From: Polychytrium aggregatum
Lineage: Eukaryota > Chytridiomycota > Chytridiomycetes > Polychytriales
DNA length: 64,000 bases
Direction: 5' to 3'
Assembly: GCF_025602895.1 (NCBI RefSeq)
Contig: NW_026516307.1
Location: forward strand, 1 to 64,000
Positions 1 to 11,303 of the stretch are shown in pieces. Below the pieces are notes generated by a model, which worked only from the letters and a program-made list of their open reading frames with translations, had not been told where the DNA came from and did no database searches. The position numbers and the translations under genes are program-made. The first letter of the stretch is position 1. Each line of letters begins with the position of its first letter.

Positions 1-2565
1 GTTGGCGGGACTCAGGAGGATGGCAGGGCCGGTTTGGGGGACATAGAGCATCACGATGCGCTTCTCGGAGGTCATGACAAAGGCACAGTCGGCGATCGAG
101 TGGCTCAGGCTCTGGTTGACAAGCTCCTCGAGGGCATTGAGGTCGACATAGACGCCGTTGACCTTGACCTTCTGGTCGAATCTGGAGTGGTGCATGCGGA
201 GGGATGATGTGGTGAGATGGGAATGTGGTGAGAGGTGATGTGGGTGAGAAGTGTGTGAGGTCGATACATGGCAATTGGATGAGTGTTGGGTGGGTGGTGG
301 TGAGGCAGGAGATGAATGCCACATCGCAGCCAACATACCGACACAGTGCCTCTGCATCGCACTCACCTTCCAACCACAGTGAACTCGTTCTCGCTGACCA
401 TATCGACCCAGTCCATGGTGCAGACACGAGGAGAGCCGTCGCCGAGGAAGCCAAAGTATCCAATCTTGTTGTCCGGGTCGGCGTTGACAAAGCTGGGATG
501 ATCCTTGACCGGATGGTCGGGATCGACAGCAAAGACAAGGACGCCGCTGTTGGAGAACCTTCTGTCGATGAAGTTGCCGTGCTCGTCGATGATATGGCAG
601 CGGACTCCTGGCTTGGAGAGCTTGTACACAAGTGTGGGAGGGACTTCGGTGGCATCGGCTGGGAGACTGAAGTATGCTCCGGCACCTATCAAACCAGACT
701 GACAAAGCATATCGTTGCTGGAGTCAGTCGAATGGTTTAGGACCACATTAATTTTACAATTTGATTATGTCTTACCTCACTTGAACCATAAACGGACTGA
801 ATCTCGGCATTTGGGAAGCGGCGTCTGGCTTCACAAACGACGCTTCGAGGCACAATTTCGGACCCAAGAAGGATCTTTCTTGTTCTTCGCCAAACGATGT
901 GCCTGTTTTCCGACACTCCGACTCCGATGATCAATTTGAGGAACGAGGGAGGCTGATAATATAACAGAGCATCTTGGTTAGTCACAGCTCGATACAAATG
1001 GAATACTGCGTAGTTCCCTACATACCAATCCCATGAACTCGAGACCATCGTTGAGCATCTTGGAAACGCTTCGGACTTTCTCGACAGGATTTGAAGTTGT
1101 ATCTGGAATCCATGCTGACCCTCGGAGGTTGAGAGTTGCCAAGAAGAGACCCAGCGTCATAGTGAATGACGGTGCCTGTGGAAATGGAGAAGTAAGTTGA
1201 TGATCAATTATGTTTTCGGGTGTTTGCGAAGGGTTCGTACCTGGGAGAGTCCGATGCTAATATTGATGATCCCAATCGATTTATGAAGGGTGATTGAACC
1301 AAAGTACGAATACTTGTATCTGATACACATTTATGAACAGAGAGTGGTCAGTGATCTCCGTTGAATCGCTTCGGACTGTGCTCAATACACTGTCTCGATC
1401 CACTTACGTCTTGGGGATGCCTGTCGAGGAGCAACAAGAACCACCATGAGCATCATGCATATCCTGTGATGACCCACAGACACTTGCTCGATCGTGCCAT
1501 GCCATCAGATGCGCCACTCATATGGTGTATCAAGCACTCCGCCCAGACACATAGCTGGCGGATGCTCTGACAGCCATCCATACCTGTCGTTCCAGAAGTC
1601 GAGAGATAGGTGACGAATTCATCGAGAGGCTCGCACGCCTCAAGCGAGGGCAGTGGGATGTCGTCCAGCATCGGGAATGTCGATGCATCCACAAGAGTCA
1701 CTCCCTGTGTGCGTCCGGGCTTGACGCAGTGGTGCAGGATATACTTGATCGAGTATCTGGATGGATGCAGCCCTGTCAGCTGCTGTTTATCAATCGACAC
1801 CCTCTCTGCCGCCATCATCACTTCTGAGGTCGAACTATCTCACAGACAATAGACATGCCCACAGACGATCCAGACATGCCCACAGACCACACACCTGTCG
1901 CACACAGCCTTTCGGGCAGCCGGAGGCAGGTTGAGACCAAAGTTGATTGTCTTCCTGGATGGTGGTCAGGAACGAGCGAGGAGAGTCGGGAGGATCACAG
2001 AGCCAGAAGGGAGAATCGCAGAGTCAGGGCATCACAAGCCAGGACAGAGCATGAACGATGGCACTGGATCGACAGTGCTGGTGGCGGATGTGTGGAGCAA
2101 GCAAGCAGCAGACGACAGATGCAGCGGGACTCGCCCTCGATCGCATCCAAGCAGCACTCACTTGCCAAGCATCCACACTGCAAGGGAATAGAACACCCAG
2201 TTGACCTCGGACTCGCAGAAGGTGCCAATGACCTCGTGGTCTTCATCGTCCCAGCCGGCGAGGGCCCTGAGCCCCTGGGCGATCGAGTATGCTCTCCTCC
2301 ACACCTGGCGATAGGAGTGTCGCTCGGAGGCACCGCTCTCGTATGTGTTGATCAGGAGGGCATCGGGCTCGTCGCGGGCGCCGTTGATGAGACACTCGAT
2401 GGGATGGAGCCAGGGACCAAGGGAGTCGGCTGGTTTGGAGGGTGCCGTGCTTGACGGCTCGGGCTGGGTTTGCTGGACAGGGCCTTTCGAGGTTGTGTCA
2501 TCCACATCCATATCGACATCCACATCCATCAACGACTTGGCCGGGAGACTGGAGCTCGAGGCCAT
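1..2565 (-). CDS. NRPS-like / acyl-CoA synthetase adenylation-domain protein (3' end cut by window)
   Basis: Member of the AMP-binding (ANL) superfamily, which activates a carboxylic acid as an acyl-adenylate. The start is placed at the ATG at 2565 (MASSSSLPAKSLMD), followed by a Ser/Asp-rich leader and the N-terminal adenylation subdomain ending at a donor near 2160. Further exons carry the phosphate-binding core YLSTSGTTG (about 1590-1610), the SVYGSSEV A5-type motif (about 770-790) and the hinge/lysine region RFDQKVKVNGVYVDLNALEE (about 130-200). The protein is read from several exons separated by short introns and runs off the left edge, so carrier, reductase or thioesterase domains cannot be judged. 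The substrate is not predictable from what is visible. Family is confident; the NRPS-like versus stand-alone ligase distinction is open. Confidence 0.72.
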
Positions 2566-3256
2566 TTGGTGGCGGATGCGACGGAGCAGGGGAGATCGGG
2601 GGAGGAAGAGGACGAGGAGAGGGAAAGGGGCAGGCAAGACGAGATGCGGCGGGATGGAGTGGGATGTGGGATGTGGGATGTGGGGTGTGGGATGGCATGC
2701 AGATTCACCCCCTCGCCGATCGGAATGGCCATGACTGGTTCGGGGTTCGCGTCTGTGGAACCTGGGGCGAGTGGTCCACCTGCCACTCTGGCATGGGCTG
2801 TCGCTGCTCGGCTGTCGCTGGTGGCATCTGTGGGTGTCTGTCTCTGCTCCGATAATGCAGTAACACAGGCTAATGCAGTAGCACCAAGGACTAATGCAGT
2901 TCCACAACCGATGGGTGGCGTGGGCTGACCTGCCTTCCATCCACCCACCCAACAGCCCTCCTTCGGCATCCGCGAACGACCGGAAGGGAAGAGCAGTCCT
3001 TCAATCCCTCTCATCCAGGGTCTCGGCGTATCAGCACAAGCCAAGCTCTGTCCTCTTCTCTGCAACTCTCCGAATCATGGAATCAAGAGGTGCAAGAGTC
3101 GATTACCATCGATGTCACTCGTCCAATTGTATTTGGAGTCGCATCCTCCAACGATCGAAACCAAACCCCGAATGGGGACAGTGTGAGCAGGCCCCAAGTT
3201 CAGTTCGTGACAGATAGGATGAGAAGACATGCAGCATTCGTCGGGGATCAGCTGCA
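2566..3256. other. Intergenic region upstream of the adenylation gene
   Basis: About 690 bases between the start of the adenylation gene and the 3' end of the next minus-strand gene. It holds a short G-rich tandem tract around 2660-2695 built on GGGATGT/GGGATGTG. No reading frame here looks like a conserved protein, and those present are arginine/proline-rich shadows. It presumably contains the promoter of the adenylation gene. Confidence 0.5.
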
Positions 3257-5211
3257 CTAGGCCAGAATAAGCAAAACCATCCCAAATGTAAGGACGGCAT
3301 AGAGAATGCCGCCGAATATGGCGAATGGCTTCTGGAAGCTCTTGAGCGACAGCATCAACGGATCAAGATTCGGCATCAGCAACAGTACACTGTACACAGG
3401 AAGGACGATGCTGGGGTTGGAGTGAACGGTACTGCAGTTATAAGCGAATACTTCGCTCGTAGTCATGAATATCGGGAAGGCAACCAGCAGCGGCAGCAGC
3501 AGGATAACGTGTCGGAAAGTAAAGTAAATGAGTGTTGCAGCACATCGTCGACGCTCGCTGCCAAACGGCCCAGTGCCTTGATGCGTGCGTGCATTGTTTC
3601 GCGGGCTGTCTTCAGGCTCAATCAATCGCTGTTCGAGGTGGACGTAGGCCAGGTCGAGCAACAGGACCACTGTGACCACGATGAGGCTGGCCACTGGGAT
3701 GAGGGCAATGTCCGGGAAGATGAACACTGAGACGATGCACATGAGTGTGTGGAAGATGGCGAGGACCGCAAGATCGATAAAGTTGGCGTATCCATAGACA
3801 AAGCGGGGTCTAGCAGGAGGATCGTTCGAGAATGCGGGATGGCCGATGGAGGTGACTGGCACTGTGTCGGTGGCTCTGGCAGAAGAACCCACAGCAGCAT
3901 CGGCATCGACGGACTCGGATGTTCCAGCAGTCGACAGAGCCGAGTTGGCAGGAGGCCCGGCAAAGTACACCAGATCGGCGTTGGAATGCGACTCGGACGA
4001 GGCAGAGTCGGGGACACTATTCGAGGCATGTGTGTTGGTCGCAGCGAGATTGCCGGGCGGCGCTACCGGGACTTCATACATCGGGAGCTGCTCGGGGTGC
4101 TCCCTATCGGCGAGTTCGATATCCTCGTAGGATGGAGGTACTGGCTTGAGTAACGACACGAACAGGTCAGGCGGGTATCTTGGCCATCATGGTGGGATCG
4201 CTTCATCTCATAATGGAATAATACCGCATTCATCGCAGCCCAAGGGACGACGGCCGAAAGACCTTGGAACACCATGTAGTATGCGAATCGGAATGGTGAA
4301 TTCCATGGCAAAGTCGAGCCAGAAATGAGTGTCATTATTAAAACAGCAGCTAATGCAGCAACTGATTTGGTAACCAGCCAAGCCAAGCCAATGAGCAGAT
4401 CCTTGAGGACACGCTGGATGGTGCGAGTACCGATCTTGATCCGACGCTTGAAGATCGATCCAACGAGAGCAATGATGACAACGGAGCACCCCGCGGATAC
4501 AGCTGTGGCGATACCGATGGTGGAGAAGGATGTGGTGACCATGAACCAATCAAAGAACGAGGCATAATACTGTCCCGGTATCACAATCGAAGTCGCAGTG
4601 CCGTATGAGTTGGTAGGTGTGGCAGAAGCAGTGGGCGGAATCGAGGCTGGATCCAGCAGGAGGACTTGGTTTGCAAAAGCCGCCACGTTGTCGCCGAGAT
4701 GCTGGAGGACACCCGGTTGGATGTAGGTGGAAAATCGACCCATGGTGCTGTGGACAGAGCGAGGGTCTATGGGGGTCAGCTCGATGGCGCGAAGTGACTG
4801 TCCAAGTGGAATGCAATCCAAGATGGTGAAGTTGTCGTCGCTTGCCATGGCTTTCTGGGTGAGGGAGTTACCGTTTGGATGGGGCGCGGTTCTGGAAAAG
4901 AGACTGGGGGCCCAAGAGCTGGTGGACCGCACAAGTGAATACTTTCCGGTGCTGTCGAATCCTTCCATGTTGACCAGCACATTGGTTTTGCTGAAGTCGA
5001 GTTGGAACCTGGACGGGGCTTGCATAAACTGACCGGCTCCGCTTTCAAGAGCGAATACATCGACAAAGACAAACAAGAGATTCCATTGCTTCAGGTTGAG
5101 GAGGTCCGATCGTGAGACAAAGTTGTTGATGAGCTCCATAAAAGCACAAGACGCAGCCTCGTCGTTCTGGGTCATGTGGCGAGAGCGCGGCACAGGATGC
5201 AACGACATCGG
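3257..5211 (-). CDS. Polytopic membrane protein of unknown family with large N-terminal ectodomain
   Basis: I do not recognise the family. The N-terminal half (about 5200-4600) is hydrophilic and could be a luminal or extracellular domain. It is followed by hydrophobic segments consistent with seven or eight TM helices, for example FFDWFMVTTSFSTIGIA, LLIGLAWLVTKSVAALAAV, IDLAVLAIFHTLMCIV, IPVASLIVVTVVLLLDL, FRHVILLLPLLVAFP and FAIFGGILYAVLTFGM. An 80-nt intron at 4145-4224 (donor GTATTATTCC, acceptor ACTCAAG) joins ...AAMNA to PVPPSYEDIEL in phase. A Ser/Ala-rich linker lies between the third and fourth TM. The true start is uncertain: the frame stays open to 5418 but enters a duplicated sequence, so an ATG near 5211 or a missed 5' exon is more likely. 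A 7TM receptor is possible but unproven. Confidence 0.5.
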
Positions 5212-5375
5212 AACATTCTGTGTGTGCGCAGAAGGACACGACACCCTCGCACCAACGCGGAGTGGAGACGCGTTTGGCGACACAGGGCCGTGGTGGCTGA
5301 GCAAGTGGCTGTGTCGCACTGCCACCCGATTCGATCGGCCTCGCCACCCACAGCCCCGAGGATGTTCCTGCACAC

Positions 5376-5832
5376 GCGAATGGATTGCATCGAGGGTTGT
5401 GTTTGTCCTGGCCAGCATGCCTCAGTTCCTCCGTTGTGCCGATCCCGATCCAAGTAATCCCATCTCACGTCGGTCCACACTCTCCATCTCATCGCCCACT
5501 CTGTCATCCTCGCTCCAATGAACGGACTGAAATCGAATCAAATCCTATGAAATCAACTGGAATGAAATACAGTCGGGTGGATCTGCCTCGGTTTATTTGG
5601 ACTATCTGTTCCCGCTCCGGAGGGCCTCGTTGTCGAACAACCAGTGATGATCGCCGTCGATCCGATCGAGCTCTCGACAAGCACAGCCCGGCCAAGATCG
5701 TGCTGATTCCGGCCACGACCGACTCGCCGTCGATACAAGCCACCAATCCATCAAAAACTGCCCAGCCCGACGCCGGCCAGCATTGGCTTTCATAGCCACA
5801 TTGAGCCTCACAATGTCTCGCCGTCTCATTTC
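5376..5832 (+). pseudogene. Truncated duplicate of the 3' part of the single-TM gene at 42652-43500
   Basis: Reads in plus orientation as an inverted copy of 42615-43205. It covers the last intron and last exon of the minus-strand gene there, through the stop codon and about 37 bases beyond it. Relative to the other copy it lacks 156 bp. In the full copy that segment runs from one GTTC to the next, removing the TM segment and basic region. It also has a roughly 25-bp extra block near 5455 and a one-base loss in the AGCACAGCCCGG stretch that shifts the frame. No intact protein can be read from it. Identity elsewhere is nearly complete, so the duplication looks recent. Confidence 0.85.
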
Positions 5833-7004
5833 CTCGCACATGGCACATTATCCTGTTCAGTAACGCGATCTTGTCTGTACTTCGTTCGGACAGCACTGCA
5901 TAGCTGCTTGCCAAATCAGGCACCGCGCGCCGCACACGGTTTCACGGACGCGAGTTTTGGCGCCATTGTGTGCCGTGGCTCGGACTGTGGGGAGCCTGCT
6001 TTCTCTGTGCGGCTTCTGTTGTGACACAATTCTGTTGCGCTGTCCTCGCCGGGCCGGGCGAGAGCGCACCGAGAGCGCACCGAGAGCGCACCGAGAGCGC
6101 ACCGAGGCCACGCCGCCGGATCGCCATTTTTCTTCGGCTTTGCCTCGCCGTCGCCTTTCGATTCCATCCCGAGCGCAACCTGAGTGAACGGAGGGCCTTT
6201 TGGAACAGGTAACGCTCCCAGATGGCTTGATACTCTGGCTTGATACTTTTGATATTTGATTTGATGCTCTTGATGCCTTTCATACCTTCGATTTGATACC
6301 CTGGCTTGGCTCTCTGGCTGCACATACGGACGACCCAATGTGGCCGCCCTTCTGCGTCCATATCCCCTCTTGCCGCCTGGACATCCTCGGATCCCCCTCC
6401 CCATGCCGCTCATGCTCGATCGCCCAATCCGTCTTTGCCATGTCCGACCTTTGTTTATCCCCGAGTGCCTTACCGTCGCGGCCGTCGTGGCCGTCGTGAC
6501 CTTCGTGGCCGCCGTCGCTCTGCTGGGCATTTCCGTCTGCTCCTCGCTCCCACCGCCGTTTCTCTCCCGCTCCTCTTCCCCGCTGGACCCTGTTGGCTGC
6601 CTTCTCCATCGCCCTTCCCTCGGTCTCGTCTGTCCTTGGCTTCCGTTTTCCCATCGTCTTCTGCCCCGGCGAGCTTCAGCACCATCCATACTAATATCTT
6701 CTCTGCCGCTCACGCTTCTCTCCAACCCAACCTCCGCTCAGGTGCGTTCCTGGCTGTTGCCATCATCGGCCCTGCGATGGCTTCCGATCGCATCCCGCCA
6801 TGCTTCTGTTTCCGTTCTTCTGTCTTCTGTCCTCTGTTCCGTCGCTTTCTGATTCGCAGCCCTGTCATGCCGCACTCTTGATTATCGCTGACACAACGCT
6901 CGCACCGCCTCCCTACAGACCCCTGTTCGCCCCTTCACTAGAGTGGAATCAAACCCCCCCCCAAAGGCCTCAATCCCCCCCCTTTCCCAGAACCTCTAAG
7001 CACT
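5833..7004. other. Argonaute upstream region with pyrimidine-rich tracts
   Basis: About 1.2 kb without a convincing gene. It contains an 11-bp tandem repeat at 6060-6105, a run of TTGATAC/TTTGATxC-type motifs at 6220-6300, then a long C/T-rich stretch (6340-6990) ending in two poly-C runs just before the Argonaute ATG. Long open frames on both strands here are low-complexity products of base composition. Probably promoter and 5' UTR of Argonaute. Confidence 0.5.
6060..6106. repeat. 11-bp tandem repeat, four copies
   Basis: The unit GAGAGCGCACC is repeated four times without interruption, followed by a partial unit. It lies in the Argonaute upstream region. Confidence 0.9.
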
Positions 7005-10000
7005 ATGCTCCAGTTCCCCACCCGACCTGGCATCGGTGGCTCTGGACGGCCCATCCAGGTCCGCTCCAACTTCTTCCCCATCCTGACCCTTCCGAACCAA
7101 AACGTCCACCAGTACGAGGTCACGATCTACCCCGATGTTCCTCCCGCCAAGAACAGAAGGGTCATCCGTCTCTGGGAGGAGGCTTCCATCATCGCCGGCA
7201 CCCTCAACGGCGTTCGACCCATCTATGACGGACGAAAGCACATGTTTACATCCAGACCCATTCCCATGGAGTCTGATTCCGTTGTTTACTACTTGGACTA
7301 CTATGAGGACGAGGATTGGAAGAGGTTCGTTTGGCGTTGCTGGTGTGCTGTTGCCGCATGTTGCACCCGTGAGCGCTCTCCCAGTACCTCCTGATGAGCC
7401 CCGGGGCGAGTTCCCGTTTTCCCCACACTCGCCTCGCTGGCCCAAACGCTCACAATATGTCTCACCAACTTCAAATCGGCTCTGCTGTGCATCCACCCGA
7501 CCCCATATCACGCCCTTCCCTCGGCTGTTCCATTGCCCCTCCATCGACCGCCTTGATATCGCCCACTTGATCGACGTCCCCTCTCGGTCGGTCGGTCGCT
7601 TTCAGCCCTAGCCTCACTGGCACTGGCTCTCCGACCAAGCCCAGAAGCCCAGTTTCGCCCCAGCCTGTGCCCACCCTGTCGACTACCGACAACACCTCGA
7701 CGGATCTGGTCGATGGTCGCAAGAGGTTCGTGGCGCGTCAGCAGACAGGCGCAGCTGTCCATAAACCGAAATTTAGGGGTCGCTTTCGCCGGGTCACCCC
7801 GTGCTTATTGCCAGCGTTCTTATCGGGCTGCTCTTTACGATTCCTCCCTGCCGCAGCTCCAAAAAGTTCAAGCTGACCATTGCCAAGATTGGCGAAATCA
7901 ACATGTCCCGCCTCAGCCTGTTCTTGGATGGCCGTCTCTCGGAAACTCCTTTGGATGCCATCGGCGCCCTCGACATTCTCCTCCGCCACCGTCCCTCTCT
8001 GATGTACACCACCGTCGGCCGCTGCTTCTACACCTCCGATTCGGCCGCCATGATTGCGAACGGTGCTCAGCTCTGGCAGGGATTCCACCAGAGTCTGCGT
8101 CCTGCCCGCGGCCAGATGCTGATCAACCTCGATGTCTCCGCCACCGCCTTTTATCAGACGGGTATGTGTTGCGTTCTCGACGATCTAGCAAGCAGCTTAT
8201 CTTGAATCCTTCATCCACTGTCCTTGGCCCTCTTTTCCTCTTCGTCTATGTCATTCATTCACCTGGCCCCCATCTCGACGTCGATCAAACGCCATCGAGC
8301 CGTGCCACTTTCGATCGTCTCCGTTTGTTAAACTGCTCTGCTCACCCCACTCCCCCTTCCTTTGTCTACCCAGGCCCCGTCGTCGAGATTGTTGCCAAGA
8401 TCCTCGGCAAGCAATCCGCCGGCGAGCTTCGCTCCATCCTCTCAGACAAGGATCGCCAGAAGCTCGAAAAGACCCTCAAGGGCCTCAAGGTCGTCGTCAC
8501 CCATCGTGGCCAGGTCCGCCGCAAATACCGCATTGCCAAGCTCACCAGCACCCCCGCCAACCGCACCATGTTCGTCGTCGGTCAAGATGCTGCCACGGGC
8601 GCGACCGGCACCGAAGAGTCGGTTGCCAGCTACTTCCAGGCCAAATACAACCGCCACCTGTACTTCCCTCATCTGCCGTGCTTGGTTGTCGGCGATCCGA
8701 GCAAGCACGTCTACCTTCCGCTGGAGGTTTGCGAGATCATCCCGGGCCAGCGTCATCTGCGCAAGCTGAACGAGCGCCAGGTAAGCAAATGTTGCCATGG
8801 TCGGCTGTGGTCCGATGCCCACTGCCCGCGACGTCCTGTGTGTGCTCGAAATCGCTTCAGCGATTGCTTGCGACTGCTCAACAGCCCCCAGTTGCCTGCT
8901 ACCTCTGCCCCTACTGCCTCCTGTCTCCTGCCGCTGGTCTCGCTTGTCTGCAACAACATTCTCTGACCCGGTTCTTCATTCGTGCTGCGTCGGTGTTCAT
9001 TGCGTGCGCAGACGGCCGAGATGATCAAGTTCACTTGCCAGCCCCCGCACGTCCGCTCCAACAAGATTTCGGCCGGCATCACCATTCTGCAGCAGCGCGA
9101 CAACGACTACCTCAAGGACTTTGGTGTGCAGATTGGCCACGAGATGGCGATCGTTAATGCCCGTGTGCTGCCGGCGCCCTCGATCTCGTACCATCCCGCC
9201 TCCAAGGAGCCCGTCATCACCCCACGTGAAGGCGCCTGGAACCTCCGCGACAAGATGGTGGCCCAGGGTGTCATCATCCGCTCTTGGTCCGTCGTTGCCT
9301 TTGGCTCTGAGGCCGACTACCCCGTCGGCGCCGTCCAAAAGTTCGTCACGCTTCTGGTGCAGACCTGCGAAGAGTGCGGTGTCTTTATCCAGAACCGTCA
9401 GCCTCCGATTTCGTATGCCAACCCGCAGGGCAACGTCGAGAAGACCCTCATCGACGCCTACATGGTGGCCGGCAACTCGTTCCAGGAGCGGCCCCAGCTG
9501 ATTGTCTGCGTGCTGCCCAACACGGGTGTGCCGCTCTATGCCGAAATCAAACGTGTCTCCGACACGGTCATTGGCATTGCTACCCAGTGCATTCAGGCCA
9601 AGCACATGTTTGCGGCCAAGCGCCAGTACTGTGCCAACGTCTGTCTCAAGATCAACGTCAAGCTCGGCGGCATGAACTCGTACCTCTCCAACACGCAGCT
9701 TCCCTTCATCAGCGAACGCCCTACCATTGTCTTTGGCGCCGATGTAACTGTAAGTGGCTTTGGATCGTGTGTTCAGCATTGCTCGCGCCCCCCCCTGCCT
9801 GCAAGTTGGCGGTCGGACGTTGCTGTACTTGTCGCCCATGATACTCACAATCGATGCTCTTTCTGTCATGACCAATGATCACGCTCCCCACTCACGATCT
9901 GCTCGCCAATCCAGCACCCCGCCCCCGGATCCTCGTCCACCCAGTCGATTGCTGCTCTCGTTGGCTCCATGGATGCCCAGTGCTCGCGCTATGCCGCCGC

Positions 10001-10820
10001 CATCCGCGTTCAAAAGGGCCGCCAGGACAGCATCCAGGATCTCACCGGCATGGTCATTGAGCTGCTCAAGACCTTTTACCAGACCTGCGGTGCCAAGCCC
10101 GATCGCATTCTCTTCTATCGCGACGGCGTTTCCGAGGGCCAGTTCGGCGAGGTCCTGCGCAACGAAGTCGAGGCCATCCAGCGCGCCTGCTCGGTCTTGG
10201 ATCCCAACTATCGCCCGACCATCACCTACGTGATTGTCCAGAAGCGCCACCACGCTCGCTTCTTCCCTATCCGCAAGGAGGACTCGGACAAGTCCGGCAA
10301 CGTCCTGCCCGGCACAATCATCGAGACCGGTGTCACCCACCCGTCCGAGTTTGACTTTTACCTGTGCTCCCACCCTGGTCTCCAGGGCACCTCCAAGCCC
10401 ACGCACTACCACGTTCTCTACGACGAGAATCGCTTCTTCCCCGACGCCCTGCAAGAGCTCACCTACCGACTGTGCTACCTGTACTGCCGTGCCACGCGCT
10501 CGGTGTCGGTCTGTCCTCCTGCCTACTACGCCCACCTGGTCGCCGCCCGTGCTCGTTTCCACGCCACGGGTGAGGGCTGGAGCGAGAGCGCCAGCGTCAG
10601 CGAGGCTGGCAGTGTCTATTCCATGACCGGCGCCATCGCCTCACCCATCGGCCCTGGCGGCGCGACCTCGGCCAACGACGTCACCATGAAGCTGCGCAAG
10701 AAGATGAGCACCATGAGCCTGAACTCGGTCGCCAGCAGCGGCATGAGCAGCTTTGGCGAGCGCGTCATGAACTACGGAACTGTCAAGCCCGAGCTGACCA
10801 AGGTTATGTACTTTATGTAG
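7005..10820 (+). CDS. AGO: Argonaute (PIWI-clade AGO) small-RNA effector
   Basis: Binds small guide RNAs and silences complementary transcripts. Exons at 7005-7324, 7857-8161, 8374-8780, 9012-9749 and 9915-10820 join in phase to 891 aa, the usual AGO size. Order: N domain ([18 protein letters not shown]), DUF1785/linker ([15 protein letters not shown]...VGRCFY), PAZ ([17 protein letters not shown]), MID ([10 protein letters not shown]) and PIWI ([47 protein letters not shown]). The catalytic aspartates are D588 and D660, and the terminal histidine is near 797. The position of the glutamate finger (human AGO2 E637) is Asp628 here. A Ser-rich insert of about 60 residues sits before the conserved C-terminal MYFM. 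The first intron (532 nt) is long for this window. No Dicer or RNA-dependent RNA polymerase is nearby. Confidence 0.96.
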
Positions 10821-11303
10821 TTTCGCTTCCGTCTTGCGTCCACGACCCATGCTTTCCTCCGCTTGCTCCGTCCTTCATCAACCCTCCTCCCCACCCCTTC
10901 CCGCTTTATTTCGTTTGTTTCCTTCCTGCTCGTCTTTTGTGTTTGTTTTTTACCCCCCCCCCTCCCCTCTCTTTTTCTTGTCTGTGCTTGCTTTGGTATC
11001 TTCGTTCCCAGCTCTATTTGTCCTCTCGCTGAGGATGCCTGCTCCGCTCGTCGCCCGCCTGGTGCCCTTGTTGCTGCTTGGATCTGACGGCATGGCCACC
11101 CCCTCCAGCTTGCCCGATGAGAGCGCTCGTCTGGATCCCGTCCCTCCTCGTCTCGCCTAGCCTCGCCCTCACCCCCTCCCCTCCTCGCCCCGCTCTGTCC
11201 CGCTTCCCTTTGCGCCGTGCCTGTGGCGTGGCGTGCCGTTCGTTCGTTCGGTGCATGATCATCTTTTATAGCGTGCATATACATCTCTATATATGGTCCT
11301 ACT
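10821..11303. other. Convergent intergenic region, pyrimidine-rich
   Basis: About 480 bases between the Argonaute stop and the stop of the SAS-6-like gene on the other strand. It is C/T-rich with poly-C and TTTT runs, and contains TATAGCGTGCATATACATC-type AT-rich sequence near 11268-11295. Likely the two 3' UTRs. No gene seen. Confidence 0.5.

Noticed and set aside
5916-6725. Minus-strand open frame of 269 codons rich in Arg and Gly
   Set aside because: It arises from the pyrimidine-rich Argonaute upstream region, and it contains the 11-bp tandem repeat and no domain.
7713-7860. Possible extra Argonaute exon in the first intron
   Set aside because: Joining 7324 directly to 7857 restores the N-domain frame ([12 protein letters not shown]); the intervening frame has no AGO similarity.
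10772-11284. Minus-strand Arg/Glu-rich open frame after Argonaute
   Set aside because: It is the complement of a pyrimidine-rich 3' region, with no motif and extreme composition.
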